Source: Trissonchulus latispiculum
Lineage: Eukaryota > Nematoda > Enoplea > Enoplida > Ironidae
Direction of reading: 5' to 3'
DNA length: 64,000 nucleotides
Assembly: GCA_030248195.1 (NCBI GenBank)
Contig: JASAND010019932.1
Span: forward strand, 45,095-109,094
Shown here in pieces: positions 34,500-46,435 of this stretch. The notes below the pieces were generated by a model. The model was given only the letters and a program-made list of their open reading frames with translations. It had not been told where the DNA came from and did no database searches. The position numbers and the translations under genes were made by a program. Every line of letters starts with the position of its first letter. Within the stretch, counting starts at the first letter, position 1.

Positions 34500-35057
34500 A
34501 TTAGCTGAAGTTTATTGCTTCAAGCTATAGAGATTTGGCCGAAAAAACTATTTTGGCAAGCCCGCGACTTTATTTTGAACATCGATTTCTCAACAACTAC
34601 CGGACGGATTCGAAAGATTCTTGGAAGGACGCAAATTTGCGCTATTGCGGAGGGATGTTTTTCTTGGTTTTGGCTACAATTTTACCAGTCTCGAGAAAAC
34701 TCAATGCAAAGTTGCAAAATTAGTGTTGCCGTGCATTTTGCGGATTTTCTGAACCACTAAAAGCAACTGAGCCAAATCCAAAAAACGTCCTTTGGGCCAC
34801 ATGTCCTTATTAAGATAACACAAAAAGAAATTTTGGCCGATTCAGCAGTTTTGAGAAATCTATGATTACAGATTTAACAGTTTAAATCTACATTTAAGTG
34901 GTACGTCAGAAAAATAAGTTTGTTTTGCTAGTTCCACATATTGAGGTGAATTTACTCATTGTAAGCTTTAAAATGGTGTATAGATATCTTTCCAACTCCA
35001 CAGACAGAGAAAAGTTATAGCGTTTCAAAAGTGACTGCACAAAAGGATACCACCACC
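34500..35057. mobile_element. TTAA-flanked element, right part (copy 3)
   Basis: It matches the 60744-61751 element over GAGATTTGGC...AACATCGATTTCTCAA and GCACTATTGCGGAGGG-like blocks and ends GCACAAAAGGATACCACCACC before TTAA (35058-35061). The left end was not found. Confidence 0.65.
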
Positions 35058-35061
35058 TTAA

Positions 35062-36308
35062 ACAAGGAACTGTTAAACCTCACCGCGAGCTTATAGCCAA
35101 TGCAACCATACATCCATAAATTCTCATGATGTCTCTACTTAAATCTATCATTTAAATTCAGCCAAGGGAGTATATACTAGAAAATAAATCAAGAAACATT
35201 GCCTCGAGTAGACCTACACTCTAGACTCTTTAACATAAAACGCAAAAACAAAACGCATAACATTAGGTACGTATATACATAATAATATAATAAATTAGTG
35301 TACTCAAGCCTGGACAGTTAATAAAACCAGCAGTTTAGCAAAGAACTTAATTCTTTCCAGAAAGCAAAAGTGCAGATAAACCACACCAAGCGCTTAATTT
35401 GGATTTATAAAGTGCAAGTCACCCGGAATTTGAAAATCATAAACAATCAAAACAGCCACTTCCAAAAAATCAAAACAATATAAAATGAGTCGTCAAAACT
35501 GCGTATCATTGTTTCTTTTTATGAAAGAGCAGAGCTAAGTCTTCTTTAGTGGGGGGCCATTTTTTGATCAAAAATCGTCTATTTTGGTACTCAAACTCAA
35601 TTTCTGAACACATTTTAGCATAGTTATACCAGTATCTGTAGAAAACTGGCTATTTTTACTGCATTTTTGGCAATTTTAAACCATTTTGAATCCTCCACTT
35701 TTTAGCCTAGAGAAAACCCAATAGAGTAGACTTAAAATTAATTCTTAAACTCTCGTTTAACTCAATTCAAATTTGCCTTTTCCCCTCCTTTTTGCTCGGC
35801 TATGAAAAGGATCGAGCTTAGCTTAACTAGTTTAGTTTCGCCTAACTCATTCGCTAAAAAACTCCAAGTCTAGAAAGAAGGATTTTTTGCAAGATGTTTC
35901 GGTCATTTCGCTCTCAGCATTATTCAGCCTATACGGGGCCGCGAACCCTCAACGAAACCATACCTTTCATGATTTTCAAAGCATTTCATAGAAACTCAAA
36001 GCTTCAAATTTACTGGAACATTTAAGACCTTGGCTTTTTTAGTATGCTTAGGACCTCCACTTCCCCCCTTCCCAAAGTCCGCAGTCAACACAAACAATCT
36101 ACAAAATATCATGGACCATGCAAACTATGCATATTGAAGCAGGAAACAGAAAAATTATAATATATCTATTTTATATACAACATTACTAAACACGATTCGG
36201 ATTACAACGGTACAAAATTGATTCATACACGAGGTTACACTTATTCAAGCTTACACATTTCACCAAAATATACAGAGATTATACGTATAGTTTATTTCAT
36301 ACATAAAC
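35062..36308. other. No recognised feature
   Basis: No gene or repeat that I could support. Confidence 0.35.
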
Positions 36309-37025
36309 ACAAGTAGGAAAAATGCTCCTTGCAGTCGCATGAAAAAGTTAATATGAGCTATGATGGTCAACATTTAAATGTGTCAAGGACAAGATTTAAA
36401 ATGTTTAATATGAGCCAACATCTAAATAAGTAGAGGACAAGATGTAAACGGCTAATATGAGCCGCTACGTTTCTCTTGGGCTCATATTGACGCTCATTTA
36501 GCTTTTGCTTACTTTTAATCCAACACTGAAATGGCTTGTATGAATAACGACGCATAAACATTAATTTTGCAAAGCTGTACGTAAATGTTTTCTTCTCCAC
36601 CGCTACATCCAAGTACACATTTAAGGCCACCACATAAAGTCAACAAAACGAAACCGAAGTCCAATCTAATGAAGAAACGAAAATGTGGAACTTACACATG
36701 TTGTGAAATCTTGAGAAATCACATTTGAAGTTATCATCGCAATCATCACACTAATTCAATATTCCCAAGCCAATCAAATCGTTTATAAACACTGATGCTT
36801 ATATGCCAACCGTAAACTGTATATGTTTGCCATTTTAGTAGCGTCAATATGAGCCCAAGAGAAACGTAGCGGCTCATATTAGCCGTTTACATCTTGTCCT
36901 CTACTTATTTAGATGTTGGCTCATATTAAACATTTTAAATCTTGTCCTTGACACATTTAAATGTTGACCATCATAGCTCATATTAACTTTTTCATGCGAC
37001 TGCAAGGAGCATTTTTCCTACTTGT
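36309..37025. mobile_element. Foldback element with GGCTCATATTAGCC motifs (717 bp)
   Basis: The inverted arms of about 190 bp (36309-36500 and 36838-37025) are nearly perfect, starting ACAAGTAGGAAAAATGCTCC. The motif TAATATGAGC occurs four times per arm. The centre is unique. It ends about 55 bp before the satellite begins. Confidence 0.75.
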
Positions 37026-37079
37026 CCTCCGTCTAGTTTTTGGGAACGCTGCCATAACTGTGGCAGTAGCAATCACAAA

Positions 37080-38680
37080 TTCCACCAGTGAATTCCCCAT
37101 ACCCAATAAGCTTTGCATGCAAAATTTCAGCCTTTCAGCAATCTCCAGTAGCTTGAACCAGGAACTGGTTCAACTTTGAACCAGTTGAACCAGATCTGGC
37201 CAGCCATGGGTCAGATCAGCAAAGTAACACCACTAGTGAATTCCCCATGCCCAATAACCTTTGTATGCAAGATTTCAGCCTTTCAGCTATCTCCAGTAGC
37301 TTGAACCAGGAACTGGTTCAACTTTGAACCAGTTGAACCAGATCTGGCCAGCCATGGGTCAGATCAGCAAAGTTACACCACCACTGAATTCCCCATGCCC
37401 AACAACCTTTGTATGCAAGATTTCAGCCTTTCAGCTATCTCCAGTAGCTTGAACCAGGACCTGGTTCAACATTGAACCAGTTGAACCAGATCTGGCCAGC
37501 CATGGGTCGGTTCACCAAAGTTACACCACCAGTGAATTCCCCTTGCCCAATAAGCTTTGTATGCAAGATTTCAGCCTTCCAACTATCTCCAGTAGCTTGA
37601 ACCAGGAACAGGTTCAACTTTGAACCAGTTGAACCAGATCTGGCCAGGCATGGGTCGGATCACCAAACTAACACCACCAGTGAATTCCCCATGCCCAATA
37701 ACCTTTGTATGCAAAATTTCAGCCTTCCAACTATCTCCAGTAGCTTGAACCAGGAACTGGTTCAATTTTGAACCAGTTGAACCAGATCTGGCCAGCCATG
37801 GGTCGGATCACCAAAGTAACACCACCAGTGAATTCCCCATGCCCAATAACCTTTGTATGCAAAATTTCAGCCTTCTAGCTATCTCCAGTAGCTTGAACCA
37901 GGACCTGCTTCAACTTTGAACCAGGAGAACCAGATCTGGCCAGCCATTGGTCAGATCAGCAAAGTTACACCACCACTGAATTCCCCATGCCCAACAACCT
38001 TTGTATGCAAGATTTCAGCCTTTCAGCTATCTCCAGTAGCTTGAACCAGGACCTGGTTCAACTTTGAACCAGGAGAACCAGATCTGGCCAGCCATTGGTC
38101 AGATCAGCAAAGTTACACCACCACTGAATTCCCCATGCCCAACAACCTTTGTATGCAATATTTCAGCCTTCCAGCTATCTCCAGTAGCTTGAACCAGGAC
38201 CGGGTTCATAATTGAACCAGTTGAACCAGATCTGTCCAGCCATGGGTCGGATCACCAAAGTTACACCACCAGTGAATCCCCAGCCCAATAACCTTTGTAT
38301 GCAAAATTTCAGCCTTCTAGCTATCTCCAGTGCTTGAACCAGGACCTGGTTCAACTTTGAACCAGTTGAACCAGATCTCCAGCCATGGGTTGGATCACCA
38401 AAGTTACACCACCACTGAATTCCCCATGCCCAACAACCCTTGTATGCAAGATTTCAGCCTTCCAACTATCTCCAGTAGCTTGAACCAGGAACTGGTTCAA
38501 TTTTGAACCAGTTGAACCAGATCTGGCCAGCCATGGGTCAGATCACCAAAGTAACACCACCAGTGAATTTCCATGCCCAATAACCTTTGTATGCAAAATT
38601 TCAGCCTTCTAGCTATCTCCAGTAGCTTGAACCAGGAACTGGTTCAACTTTGAACCAGTTGAACCAGATGAACCAGGCGA
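37080..38680 (+). repeat. Satellite array, about 11 monomers of about 148 bp
   Basis: GTGAATTCCCCATGCCCAA marks successive monomers near 37089, 37238, 37386, 37534, 37682, 37830, 37978, 38126, 38273, 38417 and 38566. Each carries GGTTCAACTTTGAACCAGTT plus AACCAGATCTGGCCAG, so it is rich in inverted GGTTCAA/TTGAACC half-sites. Monomers differ by a few percent. The open frames here are repeat translations. Confidence 0.92.
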
Positions 38681-39515
38681 GATACGGTGTCGGCACTATG
38701 CTCATCGTGTTCAGCGACCCCGATTTACTATATATGGGTACCATCCCAAGGCCGAAAAACGCTGTTTTTGCCCGTTTTTAGACTATTTTAAAATTTTCGG
38801 ACTTAGAAATTTTTCAGCTTGAAGGTGTCCAAAAACGCTATTTTTTCCATTTTTGACCATCTATAAAAATCGAACCAGATTGAAATTCGGAAAAAAAACA
38901 TAAACTTGCTAAGTACCATTGCCTAGATATTCAAAAAATAGTATAGAAAAATTTTTCCTATGGGCCGTTCGAAAAATCGAGTTAACACAAAATTGACAAA
39001 AATCATGCTGAATACAGAGAAAAAAACCCCCACTTTCAAACCCGTAAGAGAAAGTCGATTTTTTCAAAGTTCATTTTTTCCGGGCAAGTTTGGTATCATT
39101 CGAAAGCTCTCGGCCTGGAGATTTCAAAAATGTAAATATTAGCTCTTAATTCCTTCCCGTTAATTAGTTATGCCTAATTAGCACTTTTCAAAATCCGCAA
39201 AGTGCCTTTATAGCTCATATTATGGGGGCTCTCCGAGCACCCCCATGATACACATCTGCATCTGCATCTGCAGATGACGAAAATAAAGACAATACAGAAA
39301 GCATGCACCAGAAAGTTTTTAGCAACTGTTTCAAAAAAATTAGCTGTCCATACTCTATGCTTAAACTTCAAAAGCTCTACTGTAACAGTAGAATGCCAAC
39401 GAAATTTTAAATAGGCATAAAAACAAAAATTTCGTCAACTACAAAACGTAATCCATGAAAAGGCCAAACATAATCAATAATGAAGAATAGTAAATGGCCA
39501 AAAACATCAATAATT
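38681..39515. other. 3' flank of SSU72, nothing recognised
   Basis: AT-rich. It should contain the SSU72 3' untranslated region on the minus strand, but no clear AATAAA was seen in that orientation. Confidence 0.4.
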
Positions 39516-39617
39516 TCAACAGAAACACACAGTATGGAGAATATTGCGTTCACAGCGAGCCTCAAACTTGGTCAAAATCTGATCAATTTCATCGTCTAAG
39601 TCTTCGCAATCGTCCAG
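39516..39617 (-). CDS. SSU72: SSU72 exon 5 (terminal)
   Basis: Acceptor CTTTCTTTTCCAG|CTGG. It encodes [20 protein letters not shown] and ends ILHTVCFC with TGA at 39518-39516. Confidence 0.95.
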   Translation of the reverse strand: MDDCEDLDDEIDQILTKFEARCERNILHTVCFC

Positions 39618-42600
39618 CTGGAAAAGAAAGAAAAACTAGAAATAGAAGAAAAGAAAAAATTGAAAAAATCTAAAACTAACTGAGAAATTAGTGGCGCTTG
39701 TGACTTCAGACCCTAACGAAAGAAGTAAATTCGTCATTCGCTTATGTTTTCAAGCTAAGGCACGAAAACATACAGGTTTACCCCTGTTTCGACCAGGTAT
39801 ATACTGAATTTGCGGGAGGGTCAGCCGTTAGCGAACAGAGGATGGTTGTGCAAAGGTTTATCCCTGGAGATAGCTCCGTCCTGCCACAGGACGGGGGGGG
39901 GTGGGTGCCAGTTCTCATCCTGGGATTCTCAGCCGTAGAGCCAGGAAAGGAGTGCCTCACCTCAAATGACGACTACATCCGTGGAAGGGGGGCTGGCCCT
40001 TCTGCACAGACTCCTGTTACCTTCCCACAATAGTGGTACCCATTTACCGACCAGTTAAGGATGGATAGCCGGGTTGGCTAGAGTCGAGAAAGCTTTGTGG
40101 CCACTGGGGATCGAACCACCGACCGTAAGATCGGAAGTTCGTATTTGCTCCGTAGACCACCACTAGAACAGAGCATCTCTGATAACAGAGAGCATGTCTT
40201 GTGGCATATTCTTATTATTATGTACTCTTGCTATTAAGCACTACAGATGCTAAATAAGCCTACCATTGAGCAGAGTTCACAGATAAAGAAAGCTCCAATG
40301 GTAGCCTCGTCATGGTTGTCCTGAATGTCAATATTGATCACATGAACCACAGAGCCTTCCTTCTTGGAACGAGACTCCAAATCTAAAAGATCACTCATCA
40401 CCAAAAATAAAAAAAACTGAAAAATTAAAAAATCACATATCAGCACAGACAAATTCCGTTAATTTAGTCTGCAACAAAATCATCCTACGTACTTCAACTC
40501 AGCACCTCCTGAACGCACGTAATGCCGGGATAGAAATTTAAATAAAATAAAAATAACTTAATTAAATTAAAAACTAAAAATTTTTCAGAGGAATTTTCTT
40601 ACCCTCAATAACCTGATCATAGCACCGTTCCTCACAGCAGATCACAACATCGAAACTGATTTCCGCGTCCTGAAATCGCTCCGGCTTCAGTTTAATTCGC
40701 CTATTCCGGTCCAGCATATGCAGGATACCATTTTGAGTGTAGCTGAAAAAATGTGAAAAAAATCAGCATATGTATTTATACGTACATATATAATACATTA
40801 TTAGGGATTATTATTACATATTGGGAATTGGCTGGAATTCCGGTTCCGGTGTTGTACTGGTTCCGCTCAATTTCCCGTATTCTGTAATATAGTCAAAAAT
40901 ATAGATCGGTCGCGGTTATTTCCGTCCATGTCATGTCAACGGTGAAATTTTTAGCCCGGAAAAATTTCACTGGTGATATTTTGCCAGGGGAAAATTTTCA
41001 CTGGTGCATTTTTTCTGGGGAAAAATTTTCTAGGGTGAAACATTTCACTGTGACATCGTCGGGGAATAGTCAAAGTTTGGCAGATTCTCTCAGAGAGGTT
41101 GAGAAAGAGTTTTCTAAATTATGACTTCTGGGTTCTGGCCTATTACGGCACTCTCTGAAGGAATGAAAAACAAGGGATCAGCTCAAAAGGTTTGTGCGCA
41201 GGTCCAGAAGCTATAGTTGACATCTGCGCGTAATGCGACAGGTGGTGCTCGCTTTGGTACGGTACGAAGTATACAACAGATACTTTATACTGCTTTCACT
41301 CCGCAAATCTTTTGAAAACCTGAACTTAACACGTAAACAGGAAAGGAACTTTGGAACTGCCCACAACTTTGCAACGGGACCCCTCACTTAAACCCTCCCT
41401 GTCTTTTGTTAAGTACGGACTGTAATAAATATCTTACCTAGGAAAATATTTGATTCTGGACTAACCGCAGACCTAACACCAACTACTGACACACTGAGTC
41501 AACTTTATAACCGAATTATCCTCACAGCGAAAACAAGAAAGGGTCAAGGGCTTAACATCAACTCAAATTCTCAATAAATGACCAGAAACACAGTTATACT
41601 ACAATTATGGTATGGGTAAAGTAAAGTATACGCAGCTATTAGCTACTGGCTCGTCATCCAATCCGTATCACTTTGGACATTTTGGTGAAAGGGTGTATCC
41701 CACTGACGCAGAATCCACTTACGCAGAACCTTTGTTCTCGGTGTCAGGTCACTGTCAAAACTCATGTTTCCACTTACGCAGAAAGAACAAAACTCAAGTT
41801 TCCACTTACGCAGAAAGATCAAAACTCAAGTTTCCACTTACGCAGAAAAATCAAAACTCAAGTTTCCACTTACGCAAAAAGAACAAAACTCAGGATACGA
41901 TCCACTTACGCAGAAACCCCGTCTACAGCAGACTTGTTAGGGGTCAAATTCAAATTTCTGAGATCTTTTCAGGATTCCCCCCAGGCCCAGATTTCGCAGA
42001 ACTTGACCAAATGAGCTGAAAGTTGGCATGGGTATATTTTCGACCACGTTGAGTTCAAATATCGCAAAATTCTTCGATTTCGCGAAATTCGAGTTTTTCG
42101 ATTCGTAAGGGGGGACCAAGGGGAACCGAAAAATTTTTTGTCTTCGATTTTGCTGAAAAGTTGTATTCAGAGGGTTTCGAGGTCACAGAACACGAATCTG
42201 AAAACCGTTTTTCGATTCAGCTTTTCGTTAGCTCAGTATAAGCTCAAGTTTTAAGCTTAAGATGTAAGCTTATACTGAGCTAACAAAAACTTGAATCGAA
42301 AAACAAACTTCAGATTCGTGTTCTGCTACCTCGAAAACCCCTGAATACAACGTTTCAGCAAAATCAAAGACAAAAAAATTTTTCGGTTTCCCTTGGTCCC
42401 CCCTAACGAATCGAAAAAATCTAATTTCGCGAAATCGAAAAATTTTGCGATATTTGAACTCAGAGTGGTCAAAAACATTCCCATACCAAATTTCAGCTCA
42501 TTTGTTCAAGTTTTGCGGAATCTGGGCCTGGGGTGTTATCCTGAAAAGATCCAATTTCTGTAATCTGTAATTTCTGTAATTATAAATACCGACAGTATGG

Positions 42601-45600
42601 AGACACATGTTTGCATATCCTGCATTACATTAAAACAGAATTGCAAATTTTCTGAAGTCTAACTAAAAGTGTATTACGGTAGCTTCTTGCTCTTGTTTTC
42701 ATTTCTGCGTAAGTGGAAACCTCAGATTTGCACAAAGTCATTCTGCGTAAGTGGAATCTCGAGTTTTGAAATCTTTTCTGCGTTAGTGGATTCTGCGTAA
42801 GTAGTAGTATATATGCCCACCACCCCCCCTAACTTTTCATATTGATTGTCTGCCAATACACAACATTACCATCTTTTGCACATGATAGGTTAAAGATATG
42901 ACTTCATCTTATTGCGGGGCCTATTTTAATCAATAACCCTAGCTAGTCATCAGCAGTAGGTTATGACACAACCAGCGCAATATCGCTTTATATCACATGA
43001 TCGACAATCAGAGCATGCCTAGCTAATGCTTAGCTAACCACTATGATGTCATAATTCCCAGAATTCAAGAATAAACTAAATTATTTGTGTCACGCTGCCC
43101 GCGCCCAGCGATTACGTAATCACCCCCCCGCCGCGCAGCCGTCCATATTATTCAGTGTGTTTACTTATTTTTATAGACATTACGTAACAACATGACGCGA
43201 ATATTTTATCCGGCAATTGCGTAGTAAAGTTCTCCTCTTCCTGATGTGTATTACCTTAGCAAAGTGTCTGCATTGCTCAGACAGCTAGGCTAAAAACAGC
43301 TGTTACTACGAGCTTCTGCAGCGAAGTTAAGCCTAATTTGCCTCTTTTTAAGGTATATATCAAGCTTGCAAATTGCAAAAACTTATACGTCCAAAATTAG
43401 CAACTTGAATTATTCTCAAAGATTCTTAGGAAAATATTTGAAGAATAGCTAAATTTGCCCTCGTCCTCATAACTCTAAATACTTTGACTCTAACAATTAA
43501 AACATTTCTCGTACGCCGTCTTACTCTAATGTAATGACAACGCATTCATTATATATAGTTTCATTTAGTTACTGACGCTACTGTCGCTTAGGTACATCAT
43601 CATTTCTTCATCCCCAGAGAGAAACTAACTAATTTAAGCCAGTCTGATTGCCAGCAGCAGTTACAACTCAAATCCCTTAGCAGGCTATCAAATTATATTA
43701 AAAATCACCCCTAATTAGCTGTCACGCTTCCGCAGGCGCAGGCGTGCAGCAAACTATGCAATCACCAGTTAACTCAGCTAGCAGTGGCAATGGTTGATTA
43801 TCACGCTGCCCGCAGGCGCAATTAGCTACTGATTGCGCAAGCGTGCAGCGAACAATGTATTCACAATTTTTTCCGTCCCGCCCCGCCAGCCGTATTATTA
43901 CATTTCATAGCTGTTTTCTATTCTTGACTTAATGCTTCTTGACTTCATGAATCAAACATTTTAAATGCTACCATAATACTGATAGCCAATTTGATTTAAG
44001 CATTTAAAGTGCATCAGAAATGGCATGAGGTATTCATCACCCCAACTTAGTGATGGAGCAGTTCGAAATCTAGTACGCCGCATGAATAACTCAATGGCAT
44101 TTCTGTACCTTTAGCTTACTGTTTGCTAACGCATATAAAACCACGCTAGAGCTGAAGCATTAGAGAATCAGGTTTCATAACTGACAGAGTAAGACTTCTT
44201 CAGCACTTTGCGTACTTTAACGACAGCACCTCGGGAAGGTTCTCTGTCACCGCTGCCATTATTTTTTCTTTTTTATTTTTAAAAACGCTACAGTTACGAC
44301 AAACAGCACTCACATTGCTAAACTAATAGGTACCATTACAAATACAAGTTTACATTTAAATACAATCTCAAAGCAATGACAAAGAATATGCCTCAATAAC
44401 ACAATATCCATAAGGTTAGCATTACTTACATGTAATTAGTGTAAGTACTTACTCAAGCACGTAAGTATTTGCTTACCCAAGCATGTAAGTCTTTACTTAC
44501 CCAAGCACGTAAGTATTAATCATGTATTGAAAGTCTACGCTTGCTGCAGAGTCAATTAGACTTAATGGTAATACGACAAATACCTATGATGAAAGATTTT
44601 CTAATTCGCCATCATCCCCCATAGGCTCGTCGCTATTGGTGAGAACGTATTCATCTATACTTCTGTTCTTCTCAACCGCAATTTTATACGCATCTAATGG
44701 CCCCATACCATTATCATCCACTAGTTCATTCTTTTTATCAATTATCTCCTTCATAATGGGATCATTTCCGAAAGCAATGAGCTCAGCAAATTTATTCAAC
44801 ACCAGTCCGTTAATAGTTCTTCTGATGCGTGGGCTAAGATCATCAAAGGCTTCTCTATCTGCTTCTTTGTTTGAGTAACCATCTTCTTCATATTCCTTTG
44901 CTATCCAGTTGCGCAGCCTGTGTTTTGCTATGGCTTGTTCTTTCAGATCTTGCCAAAATGTGACAATTTCTCTCTCTAGCCTCTGTCATTGGTGTCAGTG
45001 CTGTCCTCAGTTTCATAATCTTCTCCTCTTTCTGAAGTATTGTGAGCTCTCAGCTTGTGAGTGTACAAGCTTTGACGATCCGGTATACTTTTGACACTCT
45101 GAACACTCATATATGGTGAGGAGAATTTACGGTAAGATGAGTTCACTACAAACACCCCTTTATTAATTTCTGTCCGTCTACTTACGTAAGCCTTACAACA
45201 CACTCGTCAGTACTTACCCATCCCGACTAGTGACTTCGGCAAATCTTGAAAAGCGGTTTACAAATACTTACGTAAATTAACCTTTTGTTGGTGATTTTGA
45301 GCAAAACCATTCAGTAAACTGTCGGACCGGGGTTTGCCACATAGACAGACCGTTTCACTGCGGCGCGTACTAACAAATTTCGAATCCCGTCCGCAACTAT
45401 CCCAACAGTCCTTTTAGGGCTACCAAATTTATCTATTCTTGAAGTTCCCATAAAGCTTTTAAATTGCAGATACACCAATGATTACCACTGGTAACATTTA
45501 TTTGATGCTGACTTACTCTGACAAATCTTGTAAGTGATTACACTGCGATAGATTAAAATTTGGTGGGGGGGGGAAATTGTAGTAGCGCGCGAAGGTGGGC

Positions 45601-46392
45601 CGTCGAGTTTTGATGAGTTTGAATAACGGTGAATTTGTACCATGGAAGTCGTCGGGAGGGAGTAGACGCGGGTGTAGCTACCGAGTAGACGGACAGAAAT
45701 AAAAAAGGGTGTTGTAGTGACCGCCTTCCTATGAGTGTTCAAGTGCCAGACCCGTAAACTGTACCTCGGAAGCTAAACTTCGAGAGGAAGAAGAAACGAG
45801 ACAGTGACAAACGTGCCGAATGTCACATTTTTGGCAAGATTGAGAAAGCCATAAGGCGGGATAGCAAAGATATGAAGAAGAGACTCAAAAAAGAAGCATA
45901 GAGAGCTTTTTCTTGATGAAATAAAATTTGCTAGTTTTCGGAATGATCCCTGAGGATATTGATAAAATAATAGTGGATGAATATGGATTAGAGATGCGTT
46001 GAAGAACAGAGAAGATGATACGTTCCCACAAGGGATGATGCGATAGAAATCTTTTCATAGATTTGCGTATTACCAAGTCTAATACGAGCAGGCATGAGTG
46101 CGGAAGTGACTTAGGAAGACGTGCTAGTAAGTACTTACACTAATTAATGTAGTAATCCAACCTGAGAGAGCATATTGAATTTTAAATGTAAATTATAATG
46201 GTACCTTTTAGCAATGTGAGGGAATGTAGGTTTTAAAAAGAAAAAATAATGGCGGGAAGAGAACGAGTTAGAAAGTTGAACAAGTACTCTGTCAGTTATG
46301 ATGACCTATGCTTCACTCACGTGTCTTACAAACAGTAAGCTAAAGTACAGAAAGCCATTGAGTTATTCTGCGACGGATGGTGATCCAAGAAA

Positions 46393-46435
<43 letters not shown>

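Noticed and set aside
37080..38680. CRISPR-like array
   Set aside because: Period of about 148 bp with diverging whole monomers and no unique spacers. This is a eukaryotic satellite.
40796..40890. A possible extra SSU72 exon between exons 2 and 3
   Set aside because: It has an acceptor-like AG and a short open frame, but the sequence does not match the family, and exons 2 and 3 already join in phase across the conserved KDKQ-H-YTQNG region.
45340..45410. tRNA-like sequence near the centre of the giant foldback
   Set aside because: Only a B-box-like TTCGAATCCCG is present. No A-box or stems could be placed.
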